Source: Rhea pennata (Eukaryota; Chordata; Aves; Rheiformes; Rheidae). From it: a stretch of 64,000 nucleotides of DNA. This document shows positions 25,601-39,000 of the stretch, piece after piece. The notes under the pieces are model-generated. The model was not told where the DNA came from and ran no database searches. It saw only the letters and a list, made by a program, of their open reading frames with translations. Positions within the stretch are counted from its first letter, which is position 1. Each line of letters starts with the position of its first letter. The stretch lies in assembly GCF_028389875.1 (NCBI RefSeq), contig NC_084666.1, forward strand, positions 29,978,308-30,042,307. The letters are read 5' to 3'. Both the position numbers and the translations under genes were made by a program.

Positions 25601-28600
25601 ATTTTAAAGTTGTTTTTTTCCTCCACAACCAGGTTCAACATTCTATTAAAATGCAACACTAAGCTTTCTGCCTTTGGAACAGTGCAATGAAATAGTTGAA
25701 TAACAAACTTGCAGCATCATTTGGTAACAGTTAATATGACTGTATGCTTTGAATAGAGAGAGGAAGCCTGTTTTTTTGTTTTGTTTTGTTGGGGAAGGTA
25801 GAGTTAGACCAGATGCATTTTGTCTTGGAATAGACTTAAATTTTACATTGTTTGGGCTAGGACAACCAGAATAGTTATTCTGGAGAAGTTGGCTTGGGAA
25901 GGGACTCTTCTATGTAGTTTTATGAAGAATGTAAATACCAAGCCAAAAAATTACTCAAAAGAATATGCATCAGATGAAAGAAGCAAGAAATTTGACTATG
26001 TAATAGAGTATTTCATAGCAGTAACGTTAGCTAGCCTTTGAACTGATTTAACAAAGGAAATTGTGGAAGCCATCAGTTAAATAATTTTAAACTATAATGA
26101 TCTTATTCCTACAGTATGCACTTTCATGTTTAAGTGTTTCATGCTAGGGGTTAGAAGAGAGACCCACAAATGGTTGCTATATCTAGCTTCAATAAAGCCT
26201 ATCAAAGACATGTTGAAAATATTATGTTATACTTCAAACAGATATAGTAACTCACTTGTAACAAATGAAGATAACCTGTAAATTAAACTGTTAATTTACT
26301 ACATTGTAACGGTGTGCTGCTTTCTCTTGTGTACCTGGTGTTTGCTTCTAATCAGTTTTTATAAATAGATGCATGCCAAGAAGTATACACAGTGTGGAGT
26401 ATGGTCTCTGCAGTTACATATGCTGTATGTTCAACAGCTGTATGGCCACTGCTGGATTCAGATTCCAAGTTGTATGTTGCAATAATTACACTTTCCAAAG
26501 TTAACTTTCTATTGGATTCGAACTACAGTATTTCAGTTTTGTTTTAGAAGGGAAATTAACAGTAAGTGCGAACCTTCTTGGTAGTCTGTGAGAATAATTG
26601 AATGAAGTCCTCTAGGACTTTGCCTTTACTATGGGCTTATAGTGGTCCACATGTGTCTCATTTATGTATGTCATTAGTAGGAGAACAGGACATAAAATAA
26701 GCATGTGTTGAGGTTGGATATGAAAGTATTCCAGCTTTATGTAGAAGCTGGCTTTTTTTGCATTGCATTAACTAGTTAATAAAGGTTAGTCTTTATAATG
26801 AATAGCAAGACTAGTATACTTTCATTTAAAAGAAAAAATTCTAAAATGCATTGTCAATGCCATTAGGGCTAACTAGTACCCAATACAATAGAGAAGAATG
26901 AGTCAAAGTTGCTTGTTTTTGACTCTCTGATCCAAACTGACAGCCGTTACAACTTTAAAAAGTGCAAGGGCAGCTTTAAAACTATTTTTATGTTCTGCCT
27001 ACCTGTCATATCCAAGCCTAAGTGTCCAGGAATGCCATTTCTGTCAGGGGATATTGACACTTGTTTGACCTTTTTAAATTGCCTGCATATTCTACCACAG
27101 GAACTACGGGCTGACTGCTTAAAGCACTTTTTTATGCTGTTGTGGCACAAGCTAATATTTAAGGTCTTTTACTGTATCTATTACAAGCCAAGTAATAAAT
27201 GCTTAGTGGAAAATACTAAAGCCATTTCAACGTTAAACTCCTCTCCTGTGCTTTAACATTGAGCTAGTAGTTTGTGTTCTGCTACCTCACTGAACTGTGG
27301 TGTCATCTTGCTTGTCTCCTGGATTGCCTAGGAAGCTTGCGGGTTCAAGCAGCTGAAAGCTTAAAAAGCCAGATCTTAAGTTGCTATGGAATACAAAGCA
27401 GTCTCTCCTTGAGGATTACTATTTTTTTCAGATGATCTCCTGGAGAAAAAGAAGGAGGAACATGAAGTTAGTAACTTGCTTTTAAAGGATTGGTTTATGC
27501 TGCGTGTCCTAATCTGCTTGACTCTACGCATGTAGAGTCTAAACTTTTGCTGAACTGGTGTTTTCAGAGGTCAGAAGAAGCAGTTTTTTTTTTTCTTTTT
27601 TTAATTAAGACAAATAATATAGCATTCCTTTATGTTCTTCAGAAACAGCTGAATTCTTGTTACTGGACCTTCAGTCTTGCAGTCTCATGTAAAAAGTGTA
27701 CAACTGACGTTTCTTGAAGGCAAAGTTAGAAGCAGTTGCAGCCTAACAATGAGCAAGCTTACTAAGGTGGATTTGCTGCTACAACTATAATATCTTAGTC
27801 TGTGTTATAATATCTGTGTTATGATAGTGTCTAGAGACCCAAGTTAGAAAGATACATATTACTTTAGAGATCTGAAGTTGAGGTAATTTCTGATTTTACA
27901 CAAATACTTTTGATGCTTTTCTGTTTGTATGAATGAGATGCTGTGAATGTTTAAGTTATTCAGGAAATCCGTATAGTATATCAAGATTTATTTTAATACT
28001 TTCTTTTCTTAAGGGTCATGATCAGAGTTCCACGCTTGCCCAGCACTCTGTTGAATTGACATTACCCAATCATCATCCATTTCACAGAGATTTACTTCGT
28101 TATGCTAAACTGATGGAATGGCTCAAGAACACAGACTATGGAAAATATGAAGGTCTAACAAAGGTATTTGAAATGCTCAGATGCTTCTAGAGAATTTACA
28201 TAATATATTCTTTTTACAAAAGTCAAAAAAAATGCATGAGCGTGTGCATTTTTCTTAAGCATTCCTTAATTTTAAATGTAATTCATTGCCTTCCTTTTTT
28301 GTTCCTCTATGGACTGGGAAGAGAAGACTGAGGGGGGATCTTATCGATGTCTACGAGTACCTGAAGGGAGGGTGTCAAGGGGACGGGGACAAACTCTTTT
28401 CAGTTGTCCTATGTGACGGGACAAGAAGCAATGGGCAAAATTCTGCCTGAATATGAGGGGGGAATTTCTTCGCCGTGAGAGTAACGGAGCACTGGACCAG
28501 GTTGCCCAGAGGGGTTGTGGAGTCTCCTTCTCTGGAGATCTTCAAGGCCTGCCTGGATGCAACCCTGTCTACCATGCTCTAGGTGACGCTGCTAGAGCAG

Positions 28601-30015
28601 GGGGGTTGGACTAGATGATCTCCAGAGGTCCCTTCCAACCTTACTGATTCTATGACTAGGAAACTTCACTTTGATGTTTGATGCATTCCGTGTTATTTTC
28701 CAGATTCCATGTGTGTTTGTTTTGAAGCATCATACCATATTAATCTCAATGTTTATGTAAAATAATTTGCTGTTTTACAGTCTAGTGAGAAGAATAATTT
28801 TTTTCATATTGATAGACTTATTTTTAGTTTTAGTTCAGCAGACCTCTAAAGCTTTTGATATTCTCAAAATAGAAACATTTTGGCCTTGTATTTGTGTAAT
28901 TTTTAACCATGTTGCTTAACACTGGCTTGAAGTGAAAAAGTGATTACAGATATATAGAAATTCTTGAAATAGAAAGTCAGAGGAAAGTTAGTCCTTAACA
29001 GCAAATTGTCTTTAATAAAAGTACTGTCATTCAATCTTAGTTCAAATTGTGGAAATTTCAAATCAGACTCCTAAAATGGCTTTGAAATAGTTGTTCATCT
29101 GCTTTCAGTGCCAGTCAAATGTTCAGTGAACAGCTAACATCTTTTTCTTCAAATAAACTAAAAGTGACAGATTTATAGATTGTGTGAGTTAAATAACAGA
29201 ATTCTGAAGAAAACAGAAACAAATTATTGAGCTGGTCTATCCATGAAGTAAATCTTTTAACTAAATTCTAAAATCGGAATATCTTCAAACTTATTTCATC
29301 TGTTGTACTCTTTATCTTTTGAAATTTGAGCTTATTTTCAGCAGTGTTTCAAATAAAAATGAATTTGTCACTCACTTAACTTTGTAGTAGGCACACAGCC
29401 TTTTCTTTTTTTTTTTCTTTTTTTTTTCTTTTTTTTTTCTTTTTTTTGTTTTTTTGTTTTCTAACAGAACCCCTCTTAGCAGGGGGTGGTTTAATTAGGG
29501 AAGACATATACTCAAGAGGATGTGTAGGAATGATATCTTATTTGTTTTTCTGGCATAGTAATAGAAGAGGCTAGGGAGAATAGTGCTGAATTCTCTCCAT
29601 TCTACTTTGGATTAAGTTCTGCTCCACGACCTGTAACTCCTGTATGTACCACCATGTATATATTTCCTATGGACGGGAAATAGCACTTTTTGATTTGCTT
29701 CTCCACGAACTCTCTAGTAAAATGGATATCACCTACTTAATTATCCTGAGTATATATTTGCGTGTATATGTGTCCAAAGCAGTTTATTTTGTACATTTTA
29801 TTTCCATGCTGCTTTTAAAAAATGAGTAGTATGTATACCCAACTGTTAACTAACTTTTGATTTTTCATTTAAGAATTATATGGATTATTTATCACGACTA
29901 TATGAAAGGGAAATAAAAGATTTCTTTGAAGTTGCCAAGATCAAGATGACAGGCACAACCAAAGAAGGCAAAAAGTTTGGTAAGAGTCTAGGAGGCATAT
30001 TTCTTGCTTTATTTT

Positions 30016-30047
<32 letters not shown>

Positions 30048-33000
30048 CTCATTGCAACTTCCAGAGCCAAAACCGTAATGCTGTCCTGTGCCTAAGCTGG
30101 AAATTGGCTATGTTTGTCAAGGTAGGAGGTGAATGGAAAATGTGGTTAGCAAAACTAAGGTCAAAGAAGCACAGTGAAATTTCCTGTGAAATCGGGCAGG
30201 ATCAGAGGATGAGATATAATTTGTCAGATTTTTAACCTAGTCTCAATTTTTGCTGAAGAACTACTCAATTTTATTACCGGATTATATTTGAAAGATAACT
30301 CCTGTAGTTAAAGTAAGCTCAGGAAGCTTGCATACATGTTCCTTCTGCTATTTCTGCTTTTTGTAAGATTTCTGATGGATTTTCAAGAGGCTAATTTTAA
30401 TGTTAATTCTACCCAAGGAAACCTGTGTATTTTGTTGTGTTTTCAGTGGGATTTACATATATAGTCTAGGACTAGAAATCATGCTTCTTTAACTTGTCGG
30501 CCTTTCCACTTGAGGGAGTATGCATCTCTATTAGGGAAAAAATGATAATGAAAGTGAAGCCATTTTAAAAGCTACCTAGACCCTTAGCAAACAGCAAGTG
30601 ATATAGGTGCATTTATATATTAGCTATTCTACATTTTGAAGTACACTTTCAAAATCTGTTTGCTTAAGATATCTATATTTGCCATAGTTGACTAGCTTGT
30701 AAATCCTAAATTCGGAAGTGAAGTGTAGGTTGAACTAGTAAATTCTGTCAAACCTATTTGGGATCCTGAGCTGATGCTTTGAAGCTTGTGATAGAAAGCA
30801 GAAAAAAAAATGAGAAAAAGAAAACAGGAGAGTTGTAAGACTTGGCTGGGGCAGGGTGAGGAGGAAAGTTGGAAAGAAAAGCCTTGGCAGGCTGTTGACC
30901 ATGGAGAGCAAGTGGTGCCATAGTATGTGACAGTCACAACAGTTAATTTTTATAAGTCTTGAAAAACTATCTTATTCTAAGAACAAAAAACTTTAAGTTG
31001 ATTTTTAAGACACTTCATCCTGCAACGTTTCGTGTGATTTGTATTTGTGAGGAGACAGTTATTCTTGACTTCTGTAAGTGTCTTGAACTGCTGCTAATTT
31101 AGAGAAAGAACTTGCCAGGCTTCACCTTGAGAGAGTTTCTGCTGAATATTTGGGTAAACTTCAAGTGTGTTTAAAATTTGTACAAAACAGAGTCTAGGAG
31201 TAGAGTAACAAAGGATTTATTTTTATTTTTATTTTTTTACTGGTTGTCTTGATTTGATTACTTTCGTAACAGGTTATATTTTCACAAGCCTGCAAGAAAG
31301 TATGTTTTTGAGTCTCACTGGTGACTGCTTGACATGGAAAACTTGACCCAAATGTTCAGTCCTCCAAAAATTGGTAGTCATCAGTCTAAATAAAGCCAAA
31401 ATTGGAAACTGTGTCTGGTGGGAGACTCTGCCAGGATTATTAACGTTATGGTTAGTAAGCTTTAAATAATGAGTATTAATGGCTGCATATTTGAGGCTGC
31501 AAACAATTTTGACAATGAATTAGATCACCTTCTTAAAGAAGACTGCTCCTCAGTACTAGTCATGTTCTTAATGATACCATTTGCAAAGAAGGAAAGCAAA
31601 CTTTGCTTTTTTAATAAACAGCTTTTATTAAATGATATTTAAATATTGAAATGGATCTATATGCAAGTGATGTATTTATTTTGTAACAGCTTATACTGTG
31701 TGATTTTTAAGGCATATATATTGAAGGTGGTGATCATAATATTCCTAACTGTACATTACTTCATTAATTCAAAATATATCACTACTTAATAGTATACTTA
31801 AGGAATAGGGTTAGATATATAATGCTCCAGCTGTACTCCAACACTAAAGAAGACCTGATTTCAAGCTGCCTTGGTGTGTGTTCTTGCCTTTTTCCTTTTT
31901 CTTTTGTTTTTCTTTTTTTGTGTGTGTGTGTGCTTTGGGAATAGCACTGCTATTTGAATGCCTCAAGTGCAGATGGGATGCTGGGAGAATTACTCTGGCA
32001 TTCTATATGCAAGGTTCTCTGTCTGCATTTTTATGGCAAAAATATTCTGGGTCATGAGCATTCACACTTGTCTTACAGTCTTTGTTTTTTCTCCTGATGA
32101 AGCCAAGACTTTGATACTTAAATACCATAAAATCAAATGTGGGAAAGAGCGCTACTGTTTTTACATAGTTATATGATGTGGCTTCTCAAATGCAATATTC
32201 ACTATGGCTCTTCTGATCATCTGCAGCCTGAACTTTGCGTGCATCTCTCTGCATTCTGTAATGTAGTCCCATGTGCTTGGGAATTGGGGATTGTGAAGAA
32301 TTGGGACTGAAGCATGACAGATGCATGTGCTAAATACACCAGACTTAAAACTATATTTAAAAAAAAAACATATAAGGTAGGCTGGAATTAAATTTGTGTT
32401 TGACATTAAAATTGTCAGTGTTGTTGCCTACTTAAGAACATCTGGTATTTAAGACATGTTTGTGGCATTTGGAAGTATTTACTTATTCTATTACTGTAGG
32501 TCTTGCTTGCTTGCTCCATTTTAGGAGGGCTTGAAGCATCCATCCTCATCAAAGATCTTAATACCATGTATCGCTTTTAGTGTATGTATGCAAATACCTT
32601 TTACTGGTTAGGGAGTCTCCATTTACCGCAAATGTGAGGACACTTTATCATGCTCATTTACTCTGAATTTCAGTTTGAAGTCCACTTGAGGAAATTGTTT
32701 TATTCTGCAAAGACAATCAAAAATATAAAACAAATTTTTTTAAACTAAAAATTTGTTGTTTTCATCCTCTCTGAATCTGCAATCATTAATTTTTGATGCA
32801 GCATGAATAACAAAGGTATATTCTCTGTGTAAACATCCAAGTTGCTAACAGGAAAACACAACATGCTTGCCGGTTTTATTAGAGATGACTTTAAAATGAC
32901 TTTGCAGTATTGGTGGGCTCATTTAATTAACGGAGGTGGAAGTTATCTCTGACTCAGTACAAAATTACATAAATACGTTTTCATTTCTTTGTTTAGTATA

Positions 33001-36000
33001 CATAGAACAGTTGATCTTGGAAACTGAGTCTTTTGCAATATTAACTCTAACAAATAAAATAAGTTAATGGACTTCTCTGTTTGGGAGAACTTTAAAATAA
33101 ATGTTACTAAAGGAAGTTCATTTTTCTCTGAGCAAACCATGTAGAGAAAAGTTAGTTTAATACTTAATCTGTTTTCCATGTAGTTTAGACACTGAATTTC
33201 TAGAGTAGTACTTCTCCAACTAAATGTGTTTGCAATGTAGTTACTTGCTGCTTATAGTTCTCTGCATGTTTCTTTCCAGTTAGAGCTTAACTTGCATCTT
33301 GTGCATGGTTTGTGCAAACTGCATTTTAACTTGTCTTTGTCTTTGATGCTTGCAACCTAATCCATCCCAGCTACACTGCCTCGAAAAGAAAGTGCTGTCA
33401 AACAGGAAACTGAGAGTGAGTATAACTAGTTGCATTAGTTGGTATTGTCAATGCATGTGTATCAATGTGAAGATGTAGTGCTGCATCGTGGAACACGTAC
33501 CTAACATTAAAGCAATCTGTACAGAATTAAATAAACATTAGCAGAATCATTGTTTTTGCAAGGCACAACTGCAATTGTTCAACATAAAAGTTGGATAAGA
33601 CAAGGTTTACAGGTAAAGGTACCATCTGCTTTTCCCATGCTACTAATTGATCTTTATAAAAAGTTTGTACCTGAAAGCTTGTCTTAGCTTTCCAACTTTT
33701 CCAGTAGGTTGAGGTAAAATCTTTTATTAGGCCTATGAACTTTGTCTTGTATGTGCCCCTAGACCATGATAGCTATGACAGGATACCAACATAGCAATTC
33801 AATGAATTGTTACGGGATTGCTTTTCAGTTCTTTTGCAGTTGAAATTCGAGAAGTTTACTTATGGATCAAATATTGATGATACCTTATTTTTGTTACTAG
33901 TTTTCTCTACTCTGTTCCAACATTACTGAAATTCCAGAAAACAAATGTTCCTCACCACCAAGGCAAGGCCCTGGAATATCAAGGAGAAACATCTTGATGT
34001 TCGTTATGATCAAAGGGAGGAGGGAGCATCAGCAGCAAACAGTAGAGTATACTTGGTGTTATAGATCAGAAAAAATAACTAGGATAAACTATGTAGGCAA
34101 AAGGATGTTAAAAAGTGGAAAGATCAACTTCAAGACAAGGTGGAAAGTGCCTGTGTGTACATGAGACTTTTTAGTTTCTTCCCTTTGTAGATTAATTTTC
34201 GTGCTTACTGACAGTCTTTGGCCAAACTGAATTCACAATGATCAAAACTGGTCTTTGCTTCCAAGTGTTTCTTCTAGCTGAAAACTTTATGTGAACAACA
34301 GTTATGTTCCTGTTATACTTTTTCCATAACTTACAATGCAGGCTTTTATAGCTACATTGTACTTAGCTTTGAAATTTGCTTAAGTGTTACAGTTGCCTCG
34401 TTATGAAAAATGTGTTTATAACAAAAAGTATTTGCAACCTAAATGAAAGCTCACTTAATTGTTTGATTTTAATGTAGAACTATTAGCAACTCTCATCTCA
34501 GGCATTCTGTAATGGATCTGTTCTTAAGTATTTTATTCTACCGTTGCTTTCCTCTCTCACAGTCTTTTTATTTCATAGGTCTCCATGGAAGTTCTGGAAA
34601 ATTGACTGGGTCTACTTCTAGCCTAAATAAACTCTCTGTTCAGAGTTCAGGAAATCGTAGGTCTCAGTCATCCTCGCTATTGGATATGGGAAATATGTCT
34701 GCCTCTGATCTTGATGTGGCTGATAGAACAAAATTTGATAAGGTAAAGCAGAAATGTTATGTAGAATTTTCTTGGCTTTGTATTATCACTTTCTTGAATG
34801 CTCTTCATGTGTAGTTTTTAAAAGTGTACTGTATAGGAACTTCTATCAAAATTCTTTTTAAATCCAAAGCATGACAATGTTTTGAATGCCATATGCACTG
34901 CACATCTAATAAAGAAAACTTCTAAGAAATATGTAGATCAGACTATTACTCTCTGTGATTATTACAGATTGTATCTAGTTCCTTTGTAAGCTTGGCTTGA
35001 TGTTTAAAGAATATCAAGCATTAGGAAATAGTGCAAAAAGTTTAAATCCAATATGTATTTTTCCTCAAATAGAAGTTGAACTGACTGATTCTTGAACCAA
35101 CTCAGGTGTTCATGGGTTCTATCACACTTTGTCAGTATGTAAGCAAAAGTGAAAGGTAAGAAAGCATAACTGCCCTAAAATTTCATTTATACTGGTTTCA
35201 CATCAAAGTCTTTATCAAGGTGGTCTGCTTTAACTATTGACACTAAGTTATCGATGGGGTGTCTTTGGTATCCATTTAAAAAGGTAAAAGGTAACCTTTG
35301 AAAGTGTCAGTACTAATTTCTTGTGGAATTAATATTTAAATGTGAGAAAAGGGCTGTTCTCAGAGTAGGAGATAAAAATGATGTACTTGTTCTCTATTGA
35401 ATTATTTGATGTAAAAGATTTTTTCTTCTGCCTTCTCTAATTTCTTTCTAGCTTTCTGAGAGGAAGTATTATATAATATTAATATATATTAATATTATAT
35501 AATAAACTCTAATATACACTGGCTGCTGCAATAATAATGTGACTAAAATTAAAATGATATCTTTTTAAAACCAATTTTATACAAAAGATCAAGTGTTCTG
35601 CTATTTTTCTCACCTTACTTTGACTTTTATCCCACCCCTTTGGGGAATGTGAGTGTGACTGAAGCATACAGAATTTTCAGCTGTTGAGCTGACTTAGTAA
35701 TTAGTTCTGTGGGTTTGGATTCCCCCCCCCCCGGGGGGGGGGTAATTTTCAGTAGCATTTTACTATTTTGCCAGAATGTTTTATTTATGTAAATTACTGT
35801 ATGTTTTAATCCTTAAACACTGGCAGAGAAAATATACTATATGTGTGTAAAGATGATAAAGGTAGATTAGAATTGTCTTAATATTTGGTTTGCAATATAA
35901 ATAATTCATACTAGTAAATTATATTGAATTATAGCCAAAATACTTACTGTTCAACTTCAGATTAAACAGAAGAATCATGATGAATATTTTTATTTCAATA

Positions 36001-39000
36001 TCAAACTTGTTGTTAGTTTCTTAAGATGTAATTTACAATCTTTTTCTGTAGTGCAGTCATCTTATACATGCACACCTCATCCATTTTTCTTCCTTGAGAC
36101 TTTTGGTTAAAAAAAGGGGGGGGGGGGGCGGAGGGAGAGGTAAAAAGCCTCCTCTTCGCGACAAAGGAGAAAATAGGGTGGTTGAACCCATGACTTACTA
36201 TTTGCAACAGCATAAAAGTCCATCCTCAGGCTGCGATTGAAAAACTCATTGTGGAAAAAAGTGTAGTGTTCTTTTTTCTTTCCTCTTTCCTTATTTTATA
36301 TGGATGAGGAGAAACTATGTTGAGATCCAGGCAACATTTATAAAGATAAAATTATGAGTTGTTTCCATTTCTGTCAAGTAGAAATCAGCCTTCTAAAGTT
36401 TACTGAGGATTGGAAGTATAAAATCATATGCAACAAACAGTTAAAAATGAGTATTTTCAACTGTTCCAACTATTCAGTATATTAATATAATACTTGGCTT
36501 TCTTTTAGATTTTTGAACAAGTTTTAAGCGAGCTAGAACCTCTGTGTCTGGCAGAACAGGACTTCATTAGTAAATTTTTCAAACTACAGCAACATCAGAG
36601 CATTCCTGGAACAACAACGGTATGGCTCTTTCGGTTCTGCTGTTAAGTCAAAAATGATGAACAGGCCTAACAAAAGAGATGAATAACTTCTGAATTTATT
36701 TGGCAATTATGTAAAACAGATGGTCATTAATTCATATTCTGTTAGCTGACAAAATCTTTATTGCTGACCAGCCAATTCAAAATCTAATAGGACTGACATG
36801 TTTTTTGCCACAGCCTTTTTTCCTCATAAGGCCAGGCTGAGGATATTATTATCATGTTACATAGGAAGGCAATGGGAGGTAATTGTTTATAATACTGCGT
36901 TGTGGGGAACATGACCAGAATTCTTCTGCCAGAACCTTGCAACCCATTCTACCTCTTTTGGGGGAAAAGAAAAAAATTGCTGATAGTTACGTTGTTGTTC
37001 TTCTCAGAAGTACTTGTCAGTTAATACAGATTTGAGCCAGCCTTTCAGCTTCCAGTATATACATTCCTTGTTCTTACAGAATGAAGCAGAAGAAATGGAT
37101 GGAGGAACTTTATCTCGTTCGTATTCTTCTGGTGGTCCTCAAACTATATCATCTGAGTATGTGTTGGTATTTATTTTTAGTTCTTAAGTATCTCTTTTTT
37201 CCATAGTGATACATTGTTTCCTTCAGTGAAACTGAATAATGAACTCTAAATTTGTAACTAGGCACTGAATGTGTCAATATTGAATTTTTAATATGTAGGA
37301 GAAATGCTTCTGAATATAGTAGGAAAAGAATTTAATAGTCTAATAGTTTGCAAAGTGAAAGGAAACAAGACTTTGTTGCCATGTAAAATATGCTTAGCAA
37401 TATTCTGAATTTGCACGTGGAAGCCTCCACATAGAAAGTACTCTGACAATTGTTTTATATCTGTGACTTTCAATTTTTTATTCTGAAAACCAAACCCTGA
37501 TACCTGTTAAATGCAAATGCAATAAATTCATCCTAAAATATTTTACAGCTGCCTTTGATACATAGCCTAGTAAACTGTCAGAGTAATACTTATATATTTT
37601 TTTAATAGGAAGGACATGATCCGACAAATGATGACAAAAATATTTCGCTGTATTGAACCTGAGCTGAATAACCTTATTGCACTGGGTGACAAGATTGATA
37701 GCTTTAACTCCCTTTATATGCTAGTTAAGATGAGCCATCATGTATGGACAGCACAAAATGTGGACCCAGCTTCCTTTCTCAGCACAACACTTGGAAATGT
37801 TTTGGTGACTGTCAAAAGAAACTTTGATAAATGCATTGTAAGTTCTTCTACTTATTCTGATTAGTCTGACTAAAATGCTATAGGAAGCCCATTCTTATCC
37901 AGTTTAATTTTTGCATTTCCTTATAGTTGGATTTTGCTTTTAAATCGAAGTGAAAATGAATGACTTTATTGCCATATATTGGCCCCACCTTCAAAATAAT
38001 TTTAAGTAACTGCTGGTTGTTTCTCTTCCCTCTCCATTGAAGTTTTCTTGAATGCTTAACTATTTATAAGAAATAAGACTACTCATTTTCAGGATTTCAC
38101 TGCTGTGAGCTAGCTGACCTATTTATTTACTTATTTATATAAAACTGATTTTATTGAAATTACTGAGGTAAGTGAAGCACTCTCTGGCTTTTTGACTTAC
38201 TAAGTAAACAAAACTCCTTAGTCTTACGCTCACAGGGGAAAAGCAAAACCCTTATAATGTGCCAAATAGATATCTCTGACAATAGGAATCTATTTCTCTC
38301 TCATTCAACAAGAAGCTGGTAGACATAGCAAATCTTATGACTGTCGGAGAGGCAACCCCTACTGTTGGAAATATTTTCCTAACACAGTATACCCATGCCT
38401 CTCTTTTTCCCCTCATCCTTTGAGTTAAAAATAGAGAAAGACCTAAGTAGAGCTACTACTTAAAAATGATTTCTCTGCTTCAATAAAAGTCAATTTTTCA
38501 ATACATCTAAATTTTTTGTTTTTCTTGTTATGATACAATCCAAAGTTATATGTTGGAGACTAACTTCTTTGTTTTCGTTTTAAATTTAAGAGTAACCAAA
38601 TGAAACAGATGGATGAAGTAAAAATTTCGAAGAAAAGTAAAGTCGGGATCCTTCCATTTGTTGCTGAATTTGAAGAATTTGCAGGCCTTGCTGAATCAAT
38701 TTTCAAAAATGCAGAGCGCCGAGGAGATCTAGATAAAGCCTATATAAAACTTATTAGAGCTGTTTTTGTCAGCGGTAGGTCTTCTGGGGTGGTTATGCTT
38801 AAGAGATTTTTATTTTTTCTTTGACCTGTTTGTGTATTTTTCTCCAATTAACAGATACAGTTGTTTTTGAAGGCTCTGTACTCTTTATCACAAACTCTAT
38901 GACCAACATTGTACTGAAATTTTCAGAATTATCAGTAGTGGGAAGCTCATGTAAACTTCTTTGATGTATTTTTTTTCTAAAGCAAAGTATTAAATATTCA

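Noticed and set aside
27432-27466. 35-nt segment with TTTTTTCAG acceptor and GTTAGT donor in EXOC1 intron 9
   Set aside because: 35 nt would shift the frame, and exons 9 and 10 join perfectly without it. It could be a poison exon, but nothing else supports this.
30022-30047. A26 as a retrocopy tail
   Set aside because: No gene-like sequence precedes it; it starts right after exon 11 and ordinary intron.
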